Assembly (NCBI GenBank): GCA_036674765.1
Contig: JARVKI010000044.1
Coordinates: 124,001-188,000 of the forward strand
Length of the DNA: 64,000 nucleotides
Source of the DNA: Seiridium cupressi
Lineage: Eukaryota; Ascomycota; Sordariomycetes; Amphisphaeriales; Sporocadaceae
Direction: 5' to 3'
Part shown: one piece after another, positions 1 to 9,859 of the stretch
How the letters are laid out: each line of letters starts with the position of its first letter
Numbering within the stretch: position 1 is the stretch's first letter
Translations under genes and position numbers: made by a program
The notes under the pieces: generated by a model
Told to the model about the DNA's origin: nothing
The model's input: the letters and a program-made list of their open reading frames with translations, nothing else
Databases searched by the model: none

Positions 1-56
1 AAGCCGAGAGAAGACCAAGACAGACGTATAGCTAACAAATGATATCGTAATGCTCT

Positions 57-1529
57 TTAAGAGTCCTTCTTTTGTGAGATGGTGTATTTGAGCCCATCTG
101 TTAGGCTCCCGAACCACAATTGCCAGGTGTCATAAAAAGGGCTGATCCTGCCATACCATGGTGATTCCCCCGTAACCCTGGGCAGCCTGTCCCGTGCATC
201 CAAGAAATACGTCGAGCTGTGGCCGACCACGGGCTTTGAAAGTGTCTCATCGCCGTCAAAGACAGGAATGACAGAAGTTGCCCCGATATTCTGCATGTGC
301 TTATAGACCGATATTAGCAGCTTGATGCAAGCGTCGGCACCCAGTGTCCAAGAGGATGTGGTATATCCTATGACAGCCCCCATATTTGGAAGACCTGTAA
401 GCATACATCCTCTCCAAGTGAATGCGCTAGAGATATCAACACGTTTGCTGTCTACCGTAGGCGTAATGCTGCTCAGGAGTTCAACGTGTAAACCCGTGGC
501 AGTCACTATGATATCGGCTTCGATTTTGAGACCGGATTCTGTCATGATACCATCACCCAAAACCTCCCTGATCTTATCTGTGACAATGTCACAGTTGTCG
601 CGGCGTAAGGCTTTGAAGAAGTTACCATCTGGGCAGAGGCAGAGACGTTGTTCCATTGGATAATAACTCGGGTTGAAATGAACGTCCACTGGTACAGAAG
701 CAGGAAGCTGCCTCTTCATCAGCCATATGTGTAGCCTCCTAGCCGCCCTAGGGAAGCGCAGATTGAGCTGGACAAAGATCTGCTCCAGGAGAAAAGACCG
801 CCACCAGTTGAGCAGATGAGCAAGCCAGACGGGCAATCGAGTCTTGAGAAATTTGCCGACTGGGTTTACTGACGGAATGCTGAAGACGTAGGACGGACTC
901 CTCTGCAGCATAGTGACGTGACCGGCCGATTCGGCCAGAACAGGGAGCAACGTGACAGCTGTTGCTCCTGATCCAACGAGAATGATTCTCTTGCCGGAGT
1001 AATCCAGATGTTCGGGCCAGAATTGAGGATGGGCCACTACACCTTTGAAGTTGTTCAGGCCTGCTATTGTGGTTTGGAGCGGCTTCTCGTAGTCGTAGTA
1101 GCCGGTGCAATTGAGAATGAATGTAGCCTTGTATGTTTTCTTATTGCTTTCCGCTTTGTGCTCGTTGATCTTGAGCGTCCATAACTGCTCTGCAGACGAC
1201 CAATCTACCGACGTGACCTTGTTCTGAAATTGAATCTTTTTGTCGATGCCCTCATCTCTAGCCGCGGATTCGACGTAGTCCAGTATAAGCTCTGCGTTGG
1301 CAATGTCCAATTCGTTCAGCCAAGGACGCCATGGAAACCCAAAGCAAGTGAGCTGAGAATCGCTGCGTAGTCCGGGGAACTTGAAATACGACCAGGTCCC
1401 CCCGATCTTTTCTCGAGCCTCGAGAACGGTGAATGAGCACTGGGGTAGTTCCGTCTTCAGGCGGTATGCCGCATCGATGCCAGAAAGACCCGCACCGATA
1501 ACGATGAAATCAAAAGTCTCCGCAGCCAT
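57..1529 (-). CDS. EthA-like FAD-dependent Baeyer-Villiger monooxygenase
   Basis: Predicted flavin monooxygenase inserting one oxygen next to a ketone or oxidising S/N, using FAD and NADPH. Single exon, 490 aa. I start at the ATG at 1529, eight residues before the Rossmann strand; the frame stays open upstream to 1637 but that extension looks like leader. Visible: FAD-binding GAGLSG (residues 12-17), the Baeyer-Villiger fingerprint FKGVVAHPQFWP (161-172, matching FxGxxxHxxxWP), the second nucleotide-binding GSGATA (186-191) and a late ATG motif. From memory of the family, length and motif order match bacterial EthA very well (about 489 aa), which together with the absence of introns makes a bacterial origin possible. 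It lies beside an Old Yellow Enzyme and an MFS gene. Family call is firm; the substrate is unknown. Confidence 0.9.
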   Translation of the reverse strand: MAAETFDFIVIGAGLSGIDAAYRLKTELPQCSFTVLEAREKIGGTWSYFKFPGLRSDSQLTCFGFPWRPWLNELDIANAELILDYVESAARDEGIDKKIQFQNKVTSVDWSSAEQLWTLKINEHKAESNKKTYKATFILNCTGYYDYEKPLQTTIAGLNNFKGVVAHPQFWPEHLDYSGKRIILVGSGATAVTLLPVLAESAGHVTMLQRSPSYVFSIPSVNPVGKFLKTRLPVWLAHLLNWWRSFLLEQIFVQLNLRFPRAARRLHIWLMKRQLPASVPVDVHFNPSYYPMEQRLCLCPDGNFFKALRRDNCDIVTDKIREVLGDGIMTESGLKIEADIIVTATGLHVELLSSITPTVDSKRVDISSAFTWRGCMLTGLPNMGAVIGYTTSSWTLGADACIKLLISVYKHMQNIGATSVIPVFDGDETLSKPVVGHSSTYFLDARDRLPRVTGESPWYGRISPFYDTWQLWFGSLTDGLKYTISQKKDS

Positions 1530-2026
1530 GTTGTCTTGTCTTCGGTGAATCTGATATCTCACTCGATCTTTCAGATGATGACTTGATAACACGTTTGCGT
1601 GTCGACGTTGTGCTGTTCGTGGACTGCCGCTTGTCAAAGCAAATCTTCCAGGTGTTTAGTGTCCCATTGCCTCCTACTAGTGCTATAATGGTGTAGCGCT
1701 GGCTTTAGCTCCACCGGAAAGTCGAGCATGAGTACATGTTGATGAAAGCTAAGCGAGGAGTGGCCGATTTGAGGCGAGAAAGCATCAGCAGACGAGAGCT
1801 TCGAAGGAATTGAATTACAAATCTCCAAACACTTTCAGACCTAGGAACTGCTTGAAAATTTCGGAGAAATCAAACTCCATGAGACGCGACTCGTGGTCAG
1901 ATCAAACATTATAGCTAGTAAAGTATCAAGATCTACAGCTGCCGATGCGCTAATTATCGGTACTCGGTAGTTAGACACGCAGCGCACTATCCCTGATTCC
2001 AGGCACTATCATGTCACCACACCCCA
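1530..2026. other. Intergenic, nothing recognised
   Basis: About 500 bp between the monooxygenase start and the 3' end of the GrpB-family gene. A short minus-strand frame (1634-1828) has no family features and I treat it as chance. It must hold the monooxygenase promoter. Confidence 0.5.
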
Positions 2027-2629
2027 TCACGACTCCAGGAGCCCCTGTGCTTGGAATGCTCGGTCGAGAATTTGTCTTATGACTGGTTCCTTACGATTAT
2101 CGTATTGGTTCACAGTCTCGCTTGTCCCGCGAGCTGCCTCTGCTGCCTCTCTCTTCACCTTCTCGTATGCCAATCTGTCATCCTCGTTCTCACGCAAGCA
2201 TTTGCTGAAAATTCGATGGCGAACAACCTCAGGGCTGCTGGGTCCGAAGACGTGCAGGTTGGCGTATGGCTCGTCAAGACCAAAAAAGCGATGCCCGTGC
2301 CAATTGGGCTCTCGAAAAAGAAACTGGAAACCTGCAGCCCCAAGATCCTCCACATAGGACTCTTCGTCGCTTGGGTCAGCCACGACTAGATCGATGTCGA
2401 TAACGTCTTTGGCAGGTAGATTAGGCACGCTTGTTGAACCGACGTGCTCTATAGCCAAGGCGCGACTGCCGAGAGCACTGTGTATTCGTTGCGCAATCAA
2501 GACGAAATTCGAAGCCCATTTCGTATCTGGCTCGACCAACTCGATTGACTTGTGACGTCTAATCGATACTACTTCAACGTCACTGGGGTCGAAATCGGCA
2601 TGCCTGACCACTTCCTGGTTGGAGGGCAT
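2027..2629 (-). CDS. GrpB/UPF0157-family nucleotidyltransferase-like protein
   Basis: A 200-aa protein of the GrpB (PF04229) family, which has a nucleotidyltransferase fold and no settled cellular role. The family core is clear: an EHVGSTSVPNLPAKDVIDID stretch (about residues 62-82) with the GS motif and the following acidic D-x-D, then an FLFREPNWHGHRFF segment and ANLHVF. The open frame begins with GTG at 2635; I choose the ATG at 2629. No intron. Members occur in bacteria and scattered fungi, so an acquired gene is possible, but the family is widespread enough that this is weak. Same strand as its two neighbours. Confidence 0.85.
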   Translation of the reverse strand: MPSNQEVVRHADFDPSDVEVVSIRRHKSIELVEPDTKWASNFVLIAQRIHSALGSRALAIEHVGSTSVPNLPAKDVIDIDLVVADPSDEESYVEDLGAAGFQFLFREPNWHGHRFFGLDEPYANLHVFGPSSPEVVRHRIFSKCLRENEDDRLAYEKVKREAAEAARGTSETVNQYDNRKEPVIRQILDRAFQAQGLLES

Positions 2630-3116
2630 CTTCACAATGCGATGACCAGTACCCCTGATCTGCTCGAGGAATTTGTAGAAGTGGCTGTTGCATGTTTTTC
2701 TTTACTTATTCAATCAGACTTTTATACAATCGTGTCTACTGGGCAGCATTTCTCTTCTGTTCGACGCCTCTCACCATTCACGCGAGGCCTCCAGGTTGAC
2801 CTACTGCAGCATGCACATCAAATGTTGTTGGACCGCACGTGCTATGCCGTTCCGTGGTACAGACCAATGGAGTAGCACACAACTCCCCCAGTTTTGCGAA
2901 ACCTCCGCGATTATCGCCATGCAATGACTCCAACTCAACGCGGCCGCTGAATTACTATTGGAATGCGGGATAGTGGGAGGATCCGCGTGCTTTAGCATCG
3001 AGATGCTGTTGATCTCTTCGACATTGTGGATCGCAAAAGGCGCCTCGACCACGATTGACAGCTGTCTAATGTATCCACGTCGCCATCTACACCCCTCCTT
3101 TCGCATTTGATACCGC
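2630..3116. other. Intergenic, nothing recognised
   Basis: About 490 bp between the GrpB-family start and the OYE stop. Overlapping short frames on both strands carry no recognisable motif. Confidence 0.5.
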
Positions 3117-4272
3117 TCAGCTTGCCTGCGCCGCGTATTGCGGGCAGTAAGGGTAGTCTGTGTACCCTTCCGGCTTCTTTGGCGTATAGAAAACTGCCCG
3201 GTCATACTTTACCAGCTCTATGTTCTCTTTCATCCTAAACACAAGATCGGGATTCGAGATAAAGTATCGGCCAAACACGATCGCGACGTCATACTCTTTG
3301 TATGTCTCATCCACGGCTTTTCGCGCATTGTCTGGCTTGAAACCGCCAGCTAGCAATACCGGACTCTGATTATCCCATACCTTCACCAGGGAGCTGCAAT
3401 CACTATCTCCTCCACATTCACTGTCGTCGTTTCCTGTAATCCGAGCCTCGATCAAGTGCAGATATGCCAGTTTGAGAGGTTTGAGTTGTCGCACGACATA
3501 TTCGAAAGTCGGCAGAGGCTCGTCCATGAGCATTCCCTGGAAATCGCTGAACGGGCTTAACCTGATCGCCGTCTTGTCCGCGCCCACCGCTTCGACGACT
3601 GCTTTGGTCACTTCGAGGGCATATCGGGACCTCTTTTCGATGGATCCGCCCCATCCATCTTCTCTCTTATTGCACTTATCCTGGAGAAACTGGTCGACAA
3701 GATAGCCGTTCGCCCCATGGATTTCTACACCATCGAAGCCTGCAGTAATGGCATTCTTAGCCGCCGCTGCGTAATCACCAATTGACTGCCAAATCTCTTC
3801 TTCTGTCATTTCCTCAGGCACTGCTCTGGTCTCGTCGATGGGAACTGCGCTGGACGAGACGAGTTTGTGGCCGAGCAATTGAAGGACATCCGGCCACCCT
3901 GCACGGCCCTGGTGCCAGAGCTGGCAATATATAAAACAGCCTTTCGCATGCACGGCATCGACGATGGATTTCCATCCAGCGATTTGTGCCTCGGTCCAGA
4001 TACCAGGCACATTTCGCCGCCCGACCGCCCGCTCAGAGATGATTGTGGCCTCCGTGATCAAGAGTGTGCCCGGTACCGATGCTCTCTGTGAATAGTATTC
4101 TGGATGTAATCAGCAAGGAGTAGGTTCATGCGCCACATCACGATGCTATACCTTTCACCATAGGTAACGGCACCCAGTCATCATCGCAGCGGTACCGAGT
4201 TAAGGGCGCCAATACACAACGGTTTTTCAGTTGGGCGGCGCCAACCTTGAGCGGCTCGAATAGCTTGGACAT
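3117..4272 (-). CDS. Old Yellow Enzyme family NADH:flavin oxidoreductase
   Basis: FMN-dependent ene-reductase expected to reduce activated C=C bonds of enones. Exons 4152-4272 and 3117-4099, one 52-bp intron (4100-4151, GT-AG), 367 aa, the usual OYE length. The join restores the conserved VKEYYSQRASVPGTLLITE segment. Further landmarks: APLTRYRCDD near the N-terminus, QLWHQGRAG, the catalytic-pair region HGANGYLVDQFL, a GWGGSIEKRSR segment, the FMN phosphate region LAGGFKP and the VAIVFGRYFISNPDL end. Start is the ATG at 4272 (MSKLFEPL). It is divergently transcribed from the MFS transporter over a 659-bp shared promoter, suggesting joint expression. Whether it acts in secondary metabolism or detoxification is not shown. 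Confidence 0.93.
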
Positions 4273-4931
4273 GATTGATTCGAAACGCCAAGTTGGTAAG
4301 TTGTCTTGTATGTCAAGGGTAAGGTATAGCACTGGCGCCTGTATATTTGGCTTCTATATTCAAGCGATCTACTCAATCGCCAACAATCCGGTCTAGCCCT
4401 CGCCAATCCTCCCAATGATGATGTGCTAGACCCACTTAATCCTCGTTCTTGACCTGCGATAAGCTTCAATGCAGCTCCGACATTCGTGCAGCCAAATTCG
4501 GATGCATCCGTAATTCCCTCCAGGTCTTATTCCCGTCGGATTAGATCAGCCAACTGCCACTTTTGGACTAATAACATCAAGACTATTAATAACGGGTCGT
4601 GCACCGTGTGGGACCTCCAGTGCGGCGAGCTCCTGAATCGGCACCGAAAAGCTGGGGGTGCCGAAGTGTCTCTCCGACAATAATGATATAAGGCGGTACA
4701 GAGATCGTTACTAGGAACAGAAACGGAGGGGTCAGCCAATCAAGGCGGCTCTATGCGGGAAACTTCTGAGAGTGCGGTGCCGGATCGGCTATGCAGAGAT
4801 GGTCTCTGGCAGCGATTGCGCAGTCTTCACTGCTCAGACACGGGCAAGATCCGAGCGGTGAACAGCATAGTTTTTCAGAGGGAAGTCTCGTCATTCTCGC
4901 GGTATACGTCAGACCTTTGTAGTTCTACAAC
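4273..4931. promoter_or_regulatory. Bidirectional promoter between OYE and MFS genes
   Basis: A 659-bp head-to-head interval. It contains an inverted repeat with perfect 8-bp arms, TCGGCACC (4638-4645) and GGTGCCGA (4657-4664), separated by 11 bp. The arms contain CGG/CCG triplets of the kind bound by Zn2Cys6 regulators. Binding is inference only. Confidence 0.45.
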
Positions 4932-7177
4932 ATGCCGTCTACAGCAATGAATCAAGACGACGAAAATTCCAAGACCAACATCATGCCAGGTATCGTCGAG
5001 CCCACTCAGGATGTCTCCCATACAACGGCAGCGGAGACGGGAACCAACACTCCCGGGTCCGGAGTCGTCACGAATGCCCGGGATGACCCCATGGATAACA
5101 GTGACACTCAAAGTATTGCACGCAGTATCGGAAACCAACGCAGTCCGCTCTCAGGCAAACGTCTCATGATCACTTTCCCGACCTTATGCGCCGCATTGTT
5201 CGTGTCCTTCTTCGACCAGACGAGTGTCTCGACGTCCATACCGGCCATTTCGGCCGAGCTGAGCACGGGGGAAGCCACCTCATGGATTGGGGCTTCGTTC
5301 CTGATCTCGTCGACGGCCTTCCAGCTCATCAATGGCCGGCTGTCCGATTTATTTGGCAGAAAGAACTTGCTGCTCGCGAGTCTGGTATTATTGGGCTTCG
5401 GAGATCTGCTGTGCGGGTTCGCCAAGACTGCAGAGCAGTTGTTCGCTTTCCGGGCCGTAGCTGGCATAGGCGGAGGTGGTGTGAATTCGATTGTCATGAT
5501 CATTGTGAGTGACATCACGACCTTGCAGAATAGGGGCAAGTATCAAGGTGAGTTCTCCAGGCGGACGAACAGCGACTCGGGTGGCTTACGTGGTATAGGT
5601 ATCATTGGAGCCGTCCTTGCTCTCGCAAATGGTATCGGCCCCTTCCTTGGAGGTGCTGTCATTGAGCGTGCGACTTGGCGCTGGGTCTTTTGGATGGTGC
5701 CCATGCTCGCCATACCGGCAGCTTTTATCATATGGTTTGCTCTCCCTCTTCGATACGATAGGGGCAATTATGCAGAGAAGGTTAAGAAGATCGATTTTGG
5801 TGGTATAGCACTAAGCCTGGCAGCCGTATTACTTGTATTAGTAGGTTGTGCTCTGTCCAGTTTGCTGCTGCTCGACATCTAATGATCTCAGGTACCCCTT
5901 TCGGGAGCTGGCATTAGCTATGCCTGGAACTCTGCTACCTTTATTGCCATATTCGTTGTAGGAATTCTGGTGTGGGTCGCCTTTGTCTTGGTCGAGTGGA
6001 AAGTGGCCAAGGTCCCCATAATGCCATGTAAGTGATTGACTGATTGGCTTCGGTTGACAAATTCTCACTGTGAACCTAGTGAGACTTTATACCGCACCAC
6101 ACTGCGCTTATCTATACGCGCAGTCATTTTTTCTCGGCGTTGCTTTCTTCTGCAACTACTTCTATCGTATGTTGTCAGATTTCCTTCGTGCAACTAGACT
6201 AATAATAATACTAATATGCACAGTACCGTAAGCTGCATCATACTCTTGCATCACATGCTGCTTTCGTCTGCGGACACGCCAAATTGACTGTCACAAGACT
6301 CTATTTCCAAGTAGTCTTAGGCTATTCGGCTCTCATATCCGGAGCGTTATTTTTGCCAGTGGTCATGTTTACCTCCATTGCAAGTATAAGTTGTGGACAA
6401 TATATGGCGCGGTACTTTACATACAGACCATCAATCGTTCTTGGTTTTGCATGTTGGACGCTCGCAAACGGCTTGACGTGCATGTTCGACAGATATACCG
6501 GACTCGGGGCATTGATTCCTATTCTAGCTCTAGAAGGATGTGGTGTGGGATTTACTTTGCAGCCGAGTAAGTGGTGTAGGATCCATCAAGATGAGACATG
6601 CTAACCTTCCATACAGCACTAATAGGACTCCTGGCAAACTCAAACACAGATGACCGAGCAGTGTGTACGGGGCTTAGAAACTTTCTACGAACGGTCGGCG
6701 GATCATTCGGTCTCGTTGGTATACACGACCCTTATCCAGAGGCCATTCAGGCACAACCACTGACAGGACACAGTTTCTGGCGCTATCTTGTCCAATACTC
6801 TCAGCGACCGCCTGGCTGGTTTACCTTTCATCACAGAAGACATGCTAGGTAGTCTCACATCATCGACCTACTCGGCCGGTACTCTAGGCTTGACGCAGGC
6901 TCAGCAGGATATTGTCTTGACAGTTTACATGGACGGCTTACGATACTCATTCATCTTCTACACAGTGTGTACCGGCCTGGGACTAATCATTAGTCTGGGA
7001 GTTGGAAACACACGGTTGGACAAGGAAAAAACGTCCAAGAGCGCAGACGAGGAAAGCCAGCAAAGCGCCGTTGAGGATCAAGCGCCCGAAATTGTAGAGA
7101 AGAAAGATTTTGAGGTGGCAGGAGAAAATACAGGTTTGGGAATGGTGAAAACTGGATTGGTCATCCCACATAAGTAA
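4932..7177 (+). CDS. DHA2-type MFS transporter, 14-helix drug/metabolite exporter class
   Basis: Plasma-membrane proton-coupled exporter of the family that includes AflT and TOXA. I join eight exons: 4932-5547, 5599-5840, 5892-6027, 6080-6166, 6224-6227, 6298-6566, 6617-6718, 6774-7177 (619 aa). All junctions are GT-AG and in phase. The N-terminus is about 75 polar residues, then hydrophobic helices. Visible: motif A GRLSDLFGRK, RAVAGIGGGG, the motif C-like GIGPFLGG, LPLYFQVVLGY and LRTVGGSFGLV. Two introns are 51 bp and in frame, so translation without splicing would read through. Exon five is only 4 nt, yet is required to spell the conserved YLPLYFQ. The C-terminus is a charged cytosolic tail. 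Substrate unknown; the neighbouring OYE suggests an oxidised small molecule. Confidence 0.92.
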
Positions 7178-7873
7178 TTGTTAATATCATACCTTCGGAG
7201 TAAAATTCCCAAGGCATAGAGAGGTTTTTTACCCTATCCTTGGTTGAATTCTGAATGTTTACAAGCTCACTGGCAACCTTCTGTTGGTGCACTCCATTAC
7301 ATGTAACTTAAGCCTGTCGCGGCCCAGGCCGAAGCGCCATCGGGAGATCCGAAGCCCCTGAAGTGCGCTGGAAATTCAGCAGCCAATCTACTAATTTCGA
7401 CCCGTAGCATCCACTAATGGCAACCCCATCAGCGACGGGCCGCCCCGCGCTATTATTGCACGCAAGCGCACATCGGAGCTCCGTGTCGACAGGATAACGA
7501 TCCAAACGGGAGCTCGTCGCATCATCAACTCTCGGATATCCTCGATCGCTTGCCAGAAGCCGCTTCCCCGCACGCTATCCCAACCGCCTCCGAAGGACGG
7601 CGGGCATGACGTCCGTTGCAGTTTCCCTGCGATGCAACGCGCGATAAGGTCGACTGCCAATGAGGCTCTTGTCCTCATGTACACGGCCAGATAGGGGCAA
7701 TAATGGGCTGATCGTCGTAGAGCAGATGTAGGAGCTGGCCGATGGGTTTCGGGTGCACGAGCGAGGGATCTAAATATCATGATTTATGCTGCCTTGTTTC
7801 TATGTCTCCTGTGTGAAGCTGTCTCGTTGACTACTGCCATAGCAACGTCTAATAACATCCGAATCTCGTCATC
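7178..7873. other. Intergenic, promoter of the deacetylase-like gene
   Basis: About 700 bp. The middle (7390-7780) is open on the minus strand for 129 codons but the translation shows no family motif and strongly GC-biased composition, so I do not call a gene. Confidence 0.45.
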
Positions 7874-9029
7874 ATGCCGGAAGTATACCATGCACACCCT
7901 TTGTACGGCTATGACCGCGACTTCAAGGGATATGGTGAGAAGGGATTAGACCCGAAATGGCCCAATAATGCCAAGATTGCGGTGTCTTTTGTGATCAATT
8001 ACGAAGAGGTATGGTCCCATAGGTCTCTTAAGTAAACTCGCAGCAAGCTAACACAGGCGAAAGGGTGGTGAACGTAGCGTCATGCGCGGAGACGGGATAT
8101 CAGAACCCAATCTGCGCGAGAACCCAGGCGGTCCTCCACGGGTGAATGAGCGTAATTACAACGTAGAGTCGGAATACGAATACGGTAGCCGTGTCGGGTT
8201 CTGGAGGTTGTTCCGAGTGTTCAATGCCTTGAAGATGAAGTTCACTCTGTACGCTGTCGCGCAGGCTGTAGAGGAACAACCCGAGGTAGTGACTCGGTGT
8301 GTTGAGGAAGGCCACGATATCGCTTCGCAGTAAGTGGCAACTGATCATTCCGGATTGATGGTCGAAATTGTTGTGCTGATATCGAAAAAAGTGCCTATCG
8401 ATGGATCGAATACCATGACATGTCAGTCGAGAAGGAAAAGGAATATGTCAGGAAGGCGATCACATCTCTGAAGAGCCTTAGTGGATATGCACCGCGAGGC
8501 TGGTACTACGGACGCAATAGCCCACACTCGCGGACCTTGGTGCCCCAAGTCTACGAAGTAGGTAACGAGCGTGGTATTCTCAGTAGTCCCGCTAATCATG
8601 CATCAGGAAATGGGCGAGACATTGGAATGGATGAGCGACACCTACGCCGACGATGTTCCTTACTGGATTGATCTCAACCACGAGAAAGCATCTCCAGACC
8701 CGAAAGGATGCTTGATGGTGCCCTACTCGTACGATTGTAACGACTTCAAATTCCACACTGCTGGATCCGGCTTCCGCGACCCTCAGGGTTTCTTTATTCA
8801 CCTCAAGAACGCCTTCGATGTGCTCTACGAAGAGGGGCAGGAGGGCATGCCCAAGATGATGACAATCGGTTTACACTGCCGCATTATTGGTAGACCTGGA
8901 CGCTTTGCTGCGCTCAAGCAGTTTGCCGAGTACATTAGTCAGAAGGAGGGTGTTTGGGTCGCCACCAGGTCAGAGATTGCGGAGGCCTTTAAAAAGAACT
9001 ATCCCTACAGGAAAGGATTTCTAGCCTAA
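7874..9029 (+). CDS. PuuE-type polysaccharide deacetylase family protein (allantoinase/cyclic imide hydrolase-like)
   Basis: NodB-fold amidohydrolase of the PuuE subgroup, whose members open cyclic ureides or imides (allantoin) rather than deacetylate chitin. Exons 7874-8008, 8064-8329, 8392-8557, 8607-9029; 329 aa. The first ATG is too far upstream of long open frames to be obvious, but it gives the expected N-terminus followed by NYEEGGERS across intron 1. The intron-1 acceptor must be the AAAG at 8060-8063; the nearer CACAG breaks the frame. Key motifs: NYEEGGE, ESEYEYGSR, GHDIASHAYRW (H-x4-H as in PuuE) and GLHCRIIGRPGR. No signal peptide, so intracellular, which argues against a cell-wall role. 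It is next to an MFS gene on the same strand. Confidence 0.9.
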
Positions 9030-9859
9030 GCAAGGGGTGACCTCTGGTATATGTTCTCTGTGGTGATGGTCACCGCTCATGGCGATGAGAATCACTCAAT
9101 ATATACAGCTGTATTACTGCTGTCTATGTACGAGATGTTGGTCTAGCCGGAGTGACATGTCCTCAATGCTTACAGTTAGGCTCTTGGATGTAACGACAGC
9201 GGAATTCACGCAAAGCAATCCCCTCCTGCTCTGAGGCGGCCGTTTCCCGGTGGTCTACTGGAGTACCTTGTCATGCATCAGATGCTATGGGCTGTCTCCA
9301 CATAGATGCGTCGGATGCTGTTATACTTCCATGTCAGGCCTATGGGAGTTAATACTGAGCTATGAGTCAGAGTCGTGAGTACATAAGCTGCAGAATCAAG
9401 AAGGACAAAGTAGGACCAACCACTCATACCAGCGTATAATTTTCACGAATTAGGCAAACAGACGTGTCACGGTTACATTATCACAGCGAAGATTACAAGG
9501 CACCTCAAAGCAAGACAGAGAACTAAATAGTATTAGCTTCTATCTTGAGATGGTGGTACACTCACAACCTGACGGACTCCGAATGGGAGTTGACAAGATG
9601 ACCAATTGCCACCTAGATGATGCTTTTGTGTTGGGAAGGGGACTTGTGTGGTGGTCTAGAGTCGACCGCCTGCCATACTCGCCAGTCTTCGGAACTCATC
9701 GTCCCTGTATATCACTGCTCGCAACTGTGCGTCGTAACTCATGACGTCATCTTCTGCATCTGCAGGAGGGTCTTTGTGAGTAACAGAAGTAGGAGAAGGG
9801 CTAGGATTTGTAGGGCCAGGATTCGTAGGGGGCTATGGTTGAGCGGCAGGGGCGAGGAA
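9030..9859. other. Intergenic, nothing recognised
   Basis: 830 bp between the deacetylase-like stop and the 3' end of the minus-strand proline/glutamine-rich gene. Short frames only. Confidence 0.5.

Noticed and set aside
748..1110. Minus-strand open frame overlapping the monooxygenase
   Set aside because: It is a shadow frame; the BVMO frame carries all motifs.
7391..7780. 129-codon minus-strand frame
   Set aside because: Arg/Ser-rich translation of GC-rich promoter DNA, no recognisable fold or family.
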